From Aquilaria yunnanensis (lineage: Eukaryota > Streptophyta > Magnoliopsida > Malvales > Thymelaeaceae), in assembly GCA_039654915.1 (NCBI GenBank), contig CM077597.1, positions 79,734,001 through 79,798,000 on the forward strand: DNA of 64,000 bases, read 5' to 3'. The translations under genes and the position numbers were made by a program. Shown in pieces: positions 1-11,985 of this stretch (position 1 is its first letter; each line of letters opens with the position of its first letter). The notes beneath the pieces are model-generated. The model saw nothing but the letters and a program-made list of their open reading frames with translations. It was not told the DNA's origin and ran no database searches.

Positions 1-975
1 GATTCGATGAGATTGATGCCGGAAAACAGGGCGACAGGGGAGCAACAAGATTTAAAAGCATTTTAGTAGTTTTGGGGGTATTTTGTAATTTTTTCAAAAA
101 TATAAAGGCCACAAGTGTTATTTTATTATTTATTTTAATGTTTTTTATGCCACGTCAGCATTTTTCATCAGACATAACTTTGAAATTAACAAAAAGTACT
201 TAGATATGACACACGATAAGAGGTAAAGTACCTCGCTATGACAACTTAAAGGTAAGGTACCCAATTAGGACAAAAAAATAATCTAAGGTACCATCGGTGA
301 ATTTTACCCCAAATATTAATATAAATAAATTTTAATTAAATTTAAATAAAAAAACTAAAAACTGTGCAAAGAATTTGAGATCAATGAAGCATGTTTAACA
401 GACTAAGACCATTGCAATTTGAGCAAAGGGAAAATTACAAAGAACCCTTCTGTGATTTAGTTTAACCTACACTTTACCCCTCTATTTCAAAAAACGTACA
501 CTTTACCTATTTTTTTTATAGTATCCGAGAACAACTTCTGAAACCCTAATTTAAACTGTCTGATAACTATCTTTCAATAATTTCATGATTTTTTATATTT
601 TTTTAAAACTAACTGATTTTTAAAATATACAAGTATGCATTTATAAGGAGGAAAATGTGTTTACAAAAAGAAAAAATTGATAATTTAAAATGTCTATTAA
701 AGATAAAAAAATATTAAAAAGATTGAAATTACTGGAATATAACTATTGTACAGTTTAAATATAGTTTCAAAAGGGGTAAATATTTTCAATTGTCCCTAAA
801 CTATGCTCAAGTTGTTTATTTGTCCCTAAACTATCATGTGTTACAACATTCATCCTGAAACTATTTAATTGTTGTTATTTCATCCTGCCGTCAGCTAAAC
901 TGCTAAATATGGATGGAAAAATGTTGCTACATCAGCAGCAACATCATTTTCCCATGCCACATCAACTGCCATCAT
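1..975. other. AT-rich intergenic sequence with dispersed repeat
   Basis: No gene is visible. The part from about 305 to 770 is clearly similar to 20,480-20,895: the same order of an AT-rich stretch, a 'gagcaaagg' block and two 'acactttacccc' phrases appears in both. The rest is AT-rich with poly(A/T) runs. From about 780 it carries phrases such as 'tccctaaactat' that look like ordinary plant dispersed repeat. Confidence 0.6.
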
Positions 976-1079
976 TCCTCTAGATTAATATTTGGTCAAA
1001 ATTGCCACCAGAACTATATTTTTTCATTTTTAATCATTTTAGTCTGAAATGTTTATTTCTTTCTCATTTAGTCATCATA

Positions 1080-1480
1080 TTGGGATCTGAGAAGAGAAAG
1101 GGTTCGGTACCCTGGTAGAACCGGTTAGTCGGTTACATGTCTCGTCTCTTCTTCCTTTAATCATCGATTTCTGTCGCGAAACCATCCCCATCACCGATTT
1201 GTCGATTCGCACGAATCTCCATCGCCGATTCGCTTCCCTCCGTCGCTGATTCGCACTTTCTTCTGTCTCTTGTTTGCACTTCTTTCTTGTCCGTCGTTGC
1301 TTCTCTAATTCCATGCTTCGATTCGCCGTCGCTTCTCAACTTCCACGCTTCATCCGCCGTTGCTTCTCCACTTCCACGCATTGATTCGCCGTCGTTTCTC
1401 AACTTCCATCCACCGTCGCTTCTCCACTTCAGAACCCATTCAACGAAGTCTGTTTTTCGGTACAAAAGGGCCTCTAGCCC
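1080..1480. repeat. GC-rich exon-like block (copy 1)
   Basis: A relatively GC-rich, pyrimidine-rich block in AT-rich surroundings. It contains several degenerate copies of a roughly 30-bp phrase built on 'cgccgtcgcttctcaactt'. The same block lies at 26,440-26,745 in copy 2. Short open frames occur on both strands, but they are serine/proline or charged low-complexity reading of the repeat and match no family I know. It could be a relic of a 5' leader or first exon; function unknown. Confidence 0.45.
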
Positions 1481-1489
1481 TCCTATTTC

Positions 1490-2030
1490 TATGTTAGTTT
1501 GTTTTCGTCCTAAATGTTTCTATGTAAGCAGAATAGTCACTACCAACGTTGGTAATTTGTATTTTTGTTTTATTTTTGTTTTATTTGTTGTTTTAGCCAC
1601 AAATTAATTTCATAAAATTTATAATACAGGGAATTATAATTTTAGGCTAGTTATTCAATAATTTAAATAATTTAATTTACTAGATCATTTTAAAAAAGTA
1701 AAATATTTATTGAATTAATGCACTAAAATACTTAATAAATATTTAACCAAATTGTTCTTGGTGGATTTGGTAAATTTTTTAGACTTATCTTATATTTTTT
1801 ATGTACTTTCAATATTAAAAATCTTAGAAAAATTTGTACTAATTGCATACATGTTATTTACATTCGAAGAACTAGCCGGTTTATTTCATTCAAATCCGAT
1901 TAGTATTGTAGACCATATAAGTAACCCAATCAACCTAGGAAAATGGAACACTAGTAACTCCTAAAATGTAAAACAAATGTCAAGTTTCTTAATGATTTTT
2001 TTAAAATTACACTTATCTCCCACCTATTTT
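1490..2030. other. AT-rich spacer, no gene seen
   Basis: AT-rich spacer between the exon-like block and the telomere-like array. It matches about 26,750-27,300 in copy 2. No coding signal. Confidence 0.6.
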
Positions 2031-4285
2031 ATAAACCCTAATTTGTAACATAAAACCTTAATCCCTAATGCTAAACCCTAATACTTAACCCTACACCCTA
2101 ATCCCATTCCTTATACTGTATACCCTAATTTTAATCCCTAACCTTATACCTGTATGCCAATCCTAATCCTTAACCATAATTTGTATTTTTATTTGATTTT
2201 TTATTTGTTGTTTTAGTCATAAATTAAGAGCCAATGTCTTTTAATTTAAATCAACTTAATCCAATATAACTTATTTTACTTTTAATCAGTAATCTTAATA
2301 TTTAAAATTTTAGACAAATTTACACTAATCTATAACCCCAAACCCTAAGCCTAATGCGTAATCTTATTCCTAACCCTAAACCTTAATCCATAACCCTAAT
2401 CTTAACCGTAAACCCAAACTCATAACCCTAAACCTTAAGCCTAAACCCTAATCCTAAATCCTAAATCTTTAGGTTAGTTGTGCAATCATTTAAATAATTT
2501 AATTTACTTAATCTTTTTAAGAAGTCAAAAATTAATTGAATTAAGGTGCTAAAATACTCAATAAATCTTTAAGTACAAGAAAAAAAATGAAAATAACACA
2601 TAATTTTTTTTCATCTTTCTTAATTTATGTACTATTTACAAATGGTGCAAATAATCTAGATACATGGACCAATATTTAGTTTACATTGTTAATATAATTA
2701 GTTAATAATTATACTTTTTTGGCCCAAAAAGAAATGATTTATTGGTTTCTAGATATTTAATTAGATATGTGATGATTACATTAAATAAATTGAATATCAT
2801 TAAATATAATTCCATTAATTAACTATTTTACTGAATACATATTTCTACTTATTACTATATTATTATTATTATTGTTGCTGTTGTTGTTGTTGTTCTTAAT
2901 AATGTAAGAATTAATAATAAGAACAAATTGCATGAATTATATATTCCAATTTTTTGACAAACAATTAACTAGTAACAATGAAAAATTTGTTATTTCATTT
3001 TGGAAAAAAAATAAATACATATTTTAATTAAAAACCCATAATACTAATTCCTAATCAACAACCCTAAACCCCAAACCTTAATTCTAAACCCTAACCTTAA
3101 ACCCTAATTCTTAACCCTAACCATAACCCTAAATATAATATTTTTTTACCAAATAATGTAATTTCCTTTATTATTTTTAATCCATAGATATATATATTTC
3201 TTATATTACCACTAAGTTATCATTTCAAGTTTTATTTTCATTTTTCTAATCGACACTTTTTATATATTTATTTAATACTAAATAAAAATTTAACCGTAAC
3301 ATAACTATAACATAATGCAAAAACTCAAAATTTTATGTTCGGGTTTTTTTGTTCAAGTTCAATAAAAGTTAGGTCAATTTCTATCTCAGGTAATTTTAAG
3401 CCAAGTTATTTAGGACAGGTAATTATGGAGACTATTATGGATGCGAAAGAACTAGAATTAAATAGTAAGAAAAATTTAAAAACAAAATAGAATGAAAAAT
3501 AAACCCTAATCCCTAACGCTAATTCTTAATCATTAACCCTAAACCTTAAACTTTAATCTTAAACCTTAACCCTAAACCTTGATCTTTAACCCTAATCCCT
3601 AAACCTTAACCTAATCTTAATCCCTAATCCCTAACCCTAAACCCTATTCCCTAATCCTAAATCCTAACATTAAATCTCTAACCCTAAACATAATCTTAAT
3701 CCTAAACCCTTAATCCTTAACCCTAACCCTAAACCCTAGCCATAACCCTATTCCCTAAACCTTAATCCCTAATCCTTGACCCTAAACTCTAATCCTAATA
3801 CCTAATCGCTAATCCCTAACTCTAATTCCTAATCAATAACTTTAAACCCTAAACTTTAATCCTTAACCTTATTCCCCAAACTTAACCTAACCTTAATCCT
3901 TAATCCCTAACCTTAAACCATAATCCCTAATCCTAAACCCTAACATTAAATCCCTAAACATAATGTTAATCTTAACCCATTAACCATAAACCATAATCCC
4001 CAACCCTAAACCATAATCAGCAATCCTAAACCCTAGCATTAAATCCTTAACCCTAAACATAATCTTAATCGTAACCCCTTAATCCTAAACCCTAAACCTA
4101 AACCTTAACCTTAATCCCTAATGCCTAACCCTAAAATCTAATCTTAATCTCTAATCCTAAACCATAGCCCTAAACCCTAAACTTTAACCTTAACCATAAC
4201 TTTATTCCCTAAAGCCTAATCCTTATTCCTAAACCTTAACATTAAATCCTTAACCCTAAACGTAATCCTAATTCTTAATCTCATA
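2030..4285 (+). repeat. Degenerate telomere-like (CCCTAAA) array, copy 1
   Basis: Hundreds of degenerate CCCTAA, CCCTAAA, CCTAATCC and CCTTAACC units read on the plus strand, broken between about 2,460 and 3,050 and between 3,130 and 3,480 by AT-rich sequence. CCCTAAA is the C-strand of the usual plant telomere repeat, but perfect tandem runs are short and the array is internal, so it is interstitial telomere-like DNA and not a chromosome end. It contains the pre-insertion site of element 1 at about 4,050-4,056. Confidence 0.85.
2862..2895. repeat. TTA/TTG trinucleotide microsatellite
   Basis: A run of ATT units passing into TTG units inside the AT-rich interruption of the telomere-like array. 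The matching place in copy 2 (28,128-28,154) is a pure ATT run. Confidence 0.8.
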
Positions 4286-6010
4286 CTACATAACCTGAAT
4301 CTCATACTAGCTGAACCTCAATCTGATACCATTTAACTTGAATTTGATATGACATAACCTAAATCTCATACTACTTAACTTCAATCTTATACCATTTAAC
4401 CTGAATCTCATACAACTTAACCTAAATCATATACCATAACAACCTAATTCTCATGCCACAATAACCTGAATCTGATACCAATTAACTTAAGTCTTATTCC
4501 ACATGAACCTGAATCTCACACAACTTAACTTGAATCTCATACCATTTAACCAGAATCGCATACCACTTAACCTAAATCTCATACCATACCAACTATAATG
4601 TCATACAACAAGAACTTGAATCCCATACAACTTAACCTAAATCTCATACCACAAGTACCTGAATCTCATACCACAAGCACCTAAATCTCATACCATTTAA
4701 TTGGAATCCCATACCATTTAACTTGAATCTCATATCACTTAACCTCAATGCTATACCAAAACTTGAATTTCATACCATACCAGTTAACTTGAATCGCATA
4801 CCACTTAACCTGAATCCTATACTACAACAACCTAATTCTCATACCACAATAACCTAAATGTTATACCAGTTAACCTAAATCTCATACCATTCTTGTGATA
4901 GGTCAGTCCAGTACATAAGTTCTCCAACTTATACCTATATGTAGACTACATATCTTATATTAGTCTCCACATATGCTAGTCTTTATATATTATTACAATC
5001 CACTCCACAAAAATACTAAATCAGGGACATTTAAAAATATCATCAGTCTAGGGTTATAATTATATTTATTACGTTACGTAGAAATAAAATAACAAATATA
5101 ATTACTGGATTAATGCCTCAATGTGCAAAATACAATCATCTCATAATTGGCTTTTAGGCACAACACTAACAATGTTTCCATTCCAAATAAGTTGTGAATG
5201 TTTGCATTCCAAATAAGCTGAGAATGTTTCCATTTCAAATAAGTTATGAATATTTCTATTTCATTGTAAACAAGTTGTGAATGTTTGCATTGCTGACAAG
5301 TTGGGAATGTTTCAATTTCATTTCATTCTAGAACTTGTTTGGAATGAAAACACTAATATCATTTAACCTGAATCCTATACAATAATAACCTAATTTTCAT
5401 ACCACAATAACTTGAATCTCATACCATTTAACCTGAATCTTATAGCACTTAACCTGAATCCCATACCATACCAACCATAATGTCATACCATATGAACTTG
5501 AATCTCATACCACTTAACCTAAATCTCATACCATAAGCACCTGAATCTTATACCACTTAACCTAAATCTCATAGCATAAGCACCTGAATCGTATACCACT
5601 TAAACTAAATCCCATACCACAATAATCAGAATTTCATACCACTTAACCTATATCCTGTACCAAAACAACCATAATCTTGTACCATTTTACTTGATTCCTA
5701 TACCACAATAACCAAAATCTCATACCACATAACCTGAATCTTATACCACTTAACCTTAATCCTATACCATAGCCTGAATCACATGCCATACTAGTTAACC
5801 TGAATCGCATACCACTTAACCTGAATCCTATACTATATCAACCTTATACCACTTAAACCTAAATCTCAAACCATATCAACCTAATTTTCATACCATCTGA
5901 ATTTTATATCATATAAACCTGAATCTAATACCATTTAACCTGAATTCGATACCGCCTAACCTAAATATCGTATTGTTTAGCCTGAAGTACATATCGCATA
6001 ACCTGTAACT
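4285..6010 (+). repeat. CATACCACTTAACCTGAAT minisatellite, copy 1
   Basis: Degenerate tandem units of about 20-22 bp with the consensus CATACCACTTAACCTGAATCT. Variants read ACAACAACC or ATTTAACC in the middle. The array follows the telomere-like array directly and is interrupted at about 4,890-5,350 by non-repeat sequence that includes roughly 32-bp repeats of 'aagttgtgaatgtttccatt'. The same order is kept in copy 2 at 50,400-52,575. Confidence 0.85.
5160..5345. repeat. Short tandem repeats of about 32 bp
   Basis: At least five degenerate units built on 'aataagttgtgaatgtttcc' lie inside the interruption of the minisatellite. The counterpart in copy 2 is at about 51,460-51,650. Confidence 0.7.
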
Positions 6011-6014
6011 TGTT

Positions 6015-6860
6015 GTTCAGATTACATTATGATTTTCTTATTTTTTATACTTTTGTTACATTTCTAAACTTAGGCCCCCAACTTATAGAAAAAACAAAAG
6101 TTTGGGGATGAGCCATGAAAATGGGGTATTGGTACCACCCCCTGTATTTTAGAATGATCCCTGCCAACAAACACCCTCCCCTTGATCCCCTCCATCGCAC
6201 ACAACTGAGCTCCTCTATTTTCCAATCTTCTTGCCTCCATCGCATCTTTGTTGCCGAAGTAATCCAATCTTATAATCAGTTCCCCGACTTCAATCTTATT
6301 GTGAAGCTTATAATCATGCTGAGAACGAAGTCATTTCATAAACAATTGATTTCAGCTAAACAATCAACAATCCAAATCTATGCTTTGTTTAAAAAAGGAA
6401 TAACCTACAATTGGGAAAAAAGAAAAAAAAACCATGATTAATTGGAAAGGTTTTTTTCCTCTGGATCAACGTTTGGAAGAAGTGGGAACAAATTACATGG
6501 TAATACTAAGGGATAATGTTTTATCAAAACTAAAATCAATAAGAAACACACTTTAGTCAAATATACACTGCAAATGAAATTAACAAAATGGACAACGCCC
6601 TGATTAAATATACATGACACTGGGGAAAAAACCAAAACATGACACTAGGAAATAGCACGAGGCATAATGCCAGTTTTTGAAACAAGAAACCGATCCTCTC
6701 CATCTGTCTACACTTAATCATGTATATCTTATACCTTATCTGTCTACACTTTGTTATACCATCACGAGGTTTATTTTTGCCTATCAATATATTTTTTGTA
6801 CTCTTTTCTCAGGCTTAAGTTAAAAAAAAAACACAATGTTTAAGTTAAAAAAGATCTATG
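6015..6860. other. Conserved non-repetitive block of the duplication (copy 1)
   Basis: Matches 52,580-53,400 in copy 2 with good identity. It contains a short plus-strand open frame (6,115-6,441, 108 codons) whose paralogue at 52,700-52,930 has only 76 codons, and overlapping minus-strand frames of 65-66 codons. The first half of the frame is conserved between copies, but I recognise no domain and both strands are open, so I do not call a gene. It may be a relic. Confidence 0.4.
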
Positions 6861-7420
6861 AAATTTCTTGAAAATTGGATCCACTAGATAATGCAATGTG
6901 TATCCTCAGTCTTGGTAAACGGCTGTGTAGACATCAAAATTTTATTAAGTCAAGAATAAATTAAACCCAAATAAAGTGTCTAGCCCATTTTAAGATTGAT
7001 GTCCGAAATTCAAAAACCCATTGAATTTGGAGAGTATACATCCAAGAGGTAAAATTTTTGGAACCCAAAAAATAAATAACCAAAGGCCTCGAATATGTTC
7101 AAAAAATTTTAACAAGTTTTAACATGTTGATTTGTTTTCACAAATTTTTAAAAAATATACATCCATGGGAATTTTTAACAAGTTGTAAATTTTTTTCACT
7201 TCTAGATTTTTCTTGTAAAGAACATAAATATATACATATGTTTCTAGGTTTTATATGTATATTTCTAAATTTTTTATGAAGACCACATATATATGTATGG
7301 CTTTCAAGTTTATATGTCTAAGATTGGTTCATATATGTATGAAATTGGAGTGGTAGTGTGTGTGTGTGTGTGTCTATATGTATGTATATATATATTCCCA
7401 TTCCATGAAACCAGAAATAA
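6860..7420. other. AT-rich stretch with GT microsatellite
   Basis: No gene. A (GT)n run lies at 7,356-7,373. The part after about 7,265 matches 53,400-53,580 in copy 2; the part before it is missing there. Confidence 0.6.
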
Positions 7421-8060
7421 TTTGTATGAAACTGAATTGCTATTATGTAAAACTAGGATGGTATATATATGAAACTATGTTTCTACTGTATGAGTTTTGA
7501 GTTTTGATAGTGTATGATACTAGAAATTGATTATATGGAATTGGAATTTATTTGTATGAAACTATGAAATATTTGTGTGGAATTGAGTGCTTTTTTTTTG
7601 TAACGTAGTGTGCAAGTACAATAATGAAACATGAAATACACCTAACAATTCAATTGGTGGGGAAACAAAGCCTGAAGACAATTCATAGATGCAATTGATA
7701 TTGTATTGTATGAAGCTAAGATCACATTTTAAAAGTGCGCAGTTCCTATTATCCTAAATTGAATATTGATGTATGAAGCTGAGTTCCTTTTGTATGAAAC
7801 TAAGTTCCTTTCATATGAAAATTGAATTTTTATTTTATGAAACTGAGTTGCAATCATACAAAATTGGATTCTTATTATATTAAATTGAGTCTATATTTTA
7901 TAAAATTGGGATCTTATTATACAAAATGGTTTCTATTATACAAAAATGAACATTCTTCATAAAGTCTAACAAAAACTTTGCAAATATGAAACTGAATTCT
8001 TAATATATTAAATTGACAACCAATTGTACGAAATTGATATCTAGATGTATGTCACACTCT
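7420..8060. repeat. Degenerate TATGAAACTGAATT repeat stretch
   Basis: Many degenerate units of about 25-40 bp share the phrase 'tatgaaactgaatt' or 'tataaaattgg'. Only the first unit or two remain in copy 2, where the sequence jumps to the equivalent of about 10,540. No coding potential. Confidence 0.65.
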
Positions 8061-8807
8061 GAACACATTTAATTATGCAGAAAAATGAATGAATAAACTC
8101 GTGCTTAAATAATTACCATATTTATCATATTATATTTATTTCTTTCATTAAAATTATCTTTTCAAATGAGTTCAAATTGAAAAATTTCCCATAATAAAAA
8201 AGGTGAATAATGTTAATTTATTCAATAATAATCTTCATTAAATATGACTTATCCTAACAAATAAAAGTTACCATTTACACTCAAAACTAACAGATCCTTA
8301 ACGGTGTCAAGTATGTGCTTATGCAACCATGTGCACAGTCTCAAGCCTCTTTCTAGTTTTCAAGTTATTGTATGGAACCCTATGTTTTCTTTGTTACAAA
8401 GTGTTGACTTAGGTAACCTCAATTTATCAAGCAATATTTATTCACAATCCCCTTGTATTAGTATTTGTCATAAAGTGGCCCATATCTTCATGTAAACAGA
8501 AGAGGACAGCAACCTGTAGCAATCATTTTCCATGTTTCTATAAGCAGTTAGATGACACTGACCTTTCTCTAGTCTGGACCAACTTTGGCTTCCTTGTTCT
8601 TTTTTTTAAATAGATAATATTGTATTTTAAAACTATATATGCTTCAGTTAGCTTTCCACTTTCATTTGTTTAAAATGTACTAATTTCATTTTTTTTAAGT
8701 TTCTTTTAATATGGCTTCAATATCACTTAATGAACCTTAGTGATGTACTATTTTTGTTTATAATTAACTCATAACCAGAGTTAACGAAATAATGAACTTT
8801 CATAAAC

Positions 8808-8840
<33 letters not shown>

Positions 8841-8865
8841 AAATGTACCCACCATCCATGTTACA
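8060..8865. repeat. AT-rich dispersed duplicate and AAT microsatellite
   Basis: The part at 8,495-8,625 ('gatgacactgacctttc' and neighbours) is repeated at 16,795-16,925. An (AAT)n run spans 8,808-8,836. No gene seen. Confidence 0.6.
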
Positions 8866-9000
8866 TCATCTTCACACAAAGTGTCCCCGCAAGGCTTGTC
8901 ATCACGTCCACAAGTTTCCAGAACCGTTTCATTTGCGACTAAATGTTTGTGCTCATCTTAGCGTCCATTGCATTAGGATAGGCTGTACTCCCTCCGACTC
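8845..9000 (-). pseudogene. Possible cysteine-rich exon relic, copy a
   Basis: The block is repeated at about 15,195-15,345. On the minus strand one frame gives a cysteine-rich, acidic peptide ending in CEDDVTWMVGT in both places. This copy has a stop early in the frame where the other copy is open. I do not recognise the family. The two copies differ by many substitutions yet both keep the cysteines. It could equally be non-coding repeat with chance openness. Confidence 0.25.
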
Positions 9001-9004
9001 TGTC

Positions 9005-9870
9005 CTATAATTATTGCTTCATTTCTGTCAAAAGTTTGTATACTATTTTCATTTTTATTTTCAAGCTTTCATAAGTAAATTAAGAAAATAAAAAAAATTG
9101 GATAATAATATAATAGTTTCAATGGTAGTACAACAAAATAAGTTACTAAGTATAGAAATAAGGAAAAGTTACAAACCCCCCACATTAGGCTTAACACACA
9201 CTTGGATTTTCTATTTTAGAAAACCACACTTTACCCCCTAGAGTAGTTATATCACTCAAATTCATTGCTATGTAACTAACCTTTGGAAGAAAAAATATGA
9301 TAAAAAAAGCTTGAATTGGATGTTTGTTTGTTTGTGTTGTAGGCGAAGATGCTATTCAGCAATTGGGATTGCAAGACTCACAACCTCGAAGAGACCTTTT
9401 TCTTTTTGGTATAGAAAAATGCATAAGTTCCTCTTTAACTTCTAAACTTATTTGGTTTACCACTTGACCCCGTAACTTTATATTGTGCTGAAATTGTCCT
9501 TAAAGTATTTCATATACTTGAAGAGAAATAAGTGAGACAATAAAACATTTGGTATTTAACACAACAGAACGTGGAAGTTTAGTGCTTGAGATAGGGCTTT
9601 GACCAATAAATAGGTGATGGAAGACAAAAGAAAGTGGTCTATGATTTATCTTTGGGAGGCAGAAAAACCAACTTTTCAAGTTTTTTTTTTGTCCTAGTAT
9701 ATGATATGAAGGGCAAGGGTCCATTAAAAATTTATAGGGTCCAATTGAAAAATTATAGGCCACTTATTAATATTTTTTCTAAAAAAAAAGGGCCATGAAC
9801 CCCTATATATATCAGGTGCATCTGCCCTTGACAACTATAAATAATGCATCACTACAATAGAAGGGAGGAT
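9005..9870. repeat. Dispersed duplicate (also near 21.2-21.8 kb)
   Basis: About 9,265-9,865 is collinear with 21,158-21,755, sharing long phrases such as 'ttgaattggatgtttgttt' and 'gtcctagtatatgatatg'. The stretch 9,000-9,250 is also related to 15,365-15,560 and 17,075-17,260. It includes 'cattaggcttaacac' at about 9,183, an uninterrupted version of the target of the insertion at 15,569. No gene. Confidence 0.7.
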
Positions 9871-10070
9871 TTACCTCTCATCTTATTTGTGGAAGTGAAG
9901 AGATGAGGGTGGGTATTTATAAGAATGACCAGAATTTTGTTGCACAAAAATATCCTAAAAAACTAGCCATTTATAGGGGTCGGGTTAGGATAAATTAGGT
10001 TTTTGGGCTAAATAGTCATTTGAGGGAGGCCGCTATCCTTAGTGTGTAATTTCACTATTTTTTTAATTCA
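9870..10070. other. Spacer, nothing recognised
   Basis: AT-rich spacer without a coding signal. Confidence 0.6.
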
Positions 10071-10345
10071 GGACCATTGGAGGTTGTTGCTGGAAATAGT
10101 AGGCCAGGCCCGGATCGGACTGAATTGGCATTGACCAAATGAGCCTGTCCCAACCTAGGCTTGGGCCCAGGCCTTTGCCAAGCCTGGGCCAGTTCTGGAC
10201 TCACGCTTCTCAAGCCTATACACAACCCATTAATTCTCAAGCCTTCTCCGTGCCTACATGAGCTGGGCTTTGACCGTGCTTGCTGCCTGTTTGACCTGAG
10301 CCAGTTCTGGGTTAGGCCGGATCAGGTGGCCTAGTGTTCGCCACT
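10070..10345. repeat. GC-rich island of unknown origin
   Basis: A sharply bounded GC-rich stretch in AT-rich surroundings, rich in degenerate 'aggcctgggcc' phrases reading like internal short repeats. Such GGCC-rich repeats occur inside some plant DNA transposons, but I could not define ends or target duplications here. The 61-codon minus-strand frame looks like a by-product of composition. Confidence 0.4.
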
Positions 10346-10349
10346 GACT

Positions 10350-11985
10350 ACTAGTATAAGATTCGTTCGTGCTCATATTGGTGTGCATTGGGTTCAGTTA
10401 GCTTATACTCCATCCATTCCATATTTGTTGCTTCATTTGGTTTCACCTAGGATTCAAGTAAGAAAAGTTTTTGTGATTTTTTTTTTCACTTTTGTCTTTA
10501 GTTTTTTACAAGTAAATCAAGAAAATTGGAAAAACTGGATATTAGGATAATGGTTTGAAAGAAAGTATGGCAACATAAGTTACTAAGTATGGAAATATTG
10601 TAAAGATTTTGGACGGCACAAAAGAAAAATGAAGCAATAATGGTTGGACGGGATGAGTAATATTTTATACGAGAGATTTCCTAGAGAAAATTAGGTTTAG
10701 TCTCAGATAAAAAGGGGCCAAACATAACTCGTTTTGTGTAATACTACTGATGTCCTAAGTTCTTTGCACTAGTTCAGTTTTCTTTGACTTAAATTTGACT
10801 TAAATTTTATTTATACTAATATGTGATATAAATGTTTAAAAATTTATATTTAAAAACTATAAGCTAAATTTTTTTTATCAAATATTAATATAAATGAATT
10901 TAAGTGAAATTTAAATTACAAAACTAAAATTGTGCAATGAACTTAGGATAGATTTGAGCCATATTATCCCCCATCCCCTTTCTTCTTCCCCTTTTGTAAT
11001 ACTTCTAAATATTTACTTGTAAAATGGTTTTGAACCCAAAAAAAAAAAAAAAAAGATAACTAAACAATGTAACTTGCTTCTGAATTGTGGAAAAAGCAAG
11101 CGAACAAACTAACATGATAACTAAGACCACTACTATATGTCGATCAATAATTGACAAAAACAAGCATGACCACTATAATATTAATTTGAACTAATTCATT
11201 TTAACTTAAGTTAATTTCATCCAAAATGGATTATTTTTATTTTTATATCTTTTTGACCTGAAACTAATTTTACTTAAAGCCAATGTTTTATAGGCATAAT
11301 AATCCATTGAAAATATAATTTTTATAGTCCTATTAAATTTTTATAAATTTTTATTTTTTAATGCCTAGAAATAGAAAATTTATAAAAATTTAATAATGTC
11401 ATGAAAATTGACTTCAAATTGATTATTATATCTATATAATATTGTATTTCTAATGAAATTGATTCTAGGTAAAAATTATGTGAAAATAAGAATAGGTCAT
11501 TATAAATTAAGTTGACTTAAGTTAGAAATGAATTGACTTAGATAAATGTGAGGAAAAAAAACCAAAAATGTATAGGTACACGGGTCCTCTTTTAACTTTT
11601 CATTTTCAACCTACATATTAATTACTATCTCTTTTGGCACTAATCTTTTCTAAAATGTTTGATATTAATTCTAAATCTCAATATATTATTTACTAGTTGA
11701 GCAACCTGTGTGATGCACGGGAATCATTCATTGAATTGAAATTGGGTTTTCATTTGTTTGTGTATGTAGTCTAGTTGTGTGATACAAAACTTGTCTTGCC
11801 TTCCATTTCTTTTTTTTCATTGCTATTATTCTTCTCATAAATAAACAAACTTTGTATTTGAAACACCAAATTTTTTGCATTATATTCAAATATATGATAT
11901 AAAATCATGGATCATAAGTTATCAATTAATGTAAGATGTGTATTGTAAACCGACAAATTGGTTTTAAAAACCTAATTAAAATCAC
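10350..11985. other. AT-rich intergenic sequence, shared with copy 2
   Basis: From about 10,540 on it matches 53,600-54,985 in copy 2. Parts (10,680-10,945) are also related to 20,270-20,530. No gene seen. Confidence 0.6.

Noticed and set aside
1157..1607. Low-complexity frames in the GC-rich block as genes
   Set aside because: Open in several frames because of a 30-bp internal repeat; not preserved as the same protein in copy 2.
2030..4285. A true chromosome end (CCCTAAA repeats)
   Set aside because: Units are degenerate, perfect runs are short, and ordinary sequence continues on both sides; a second copy exists at 27,300-29,327.
4285..6010. CRISPR array
   Set aside because: Units are degenerate and contiguous without unique spacers, in a plant genome.
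6115..6441. 108-codon plus-strand frame as a gene
   Set aside because: Its paralogue is truncated, frames are open on both strands, and no domain or promoter is recognisable.
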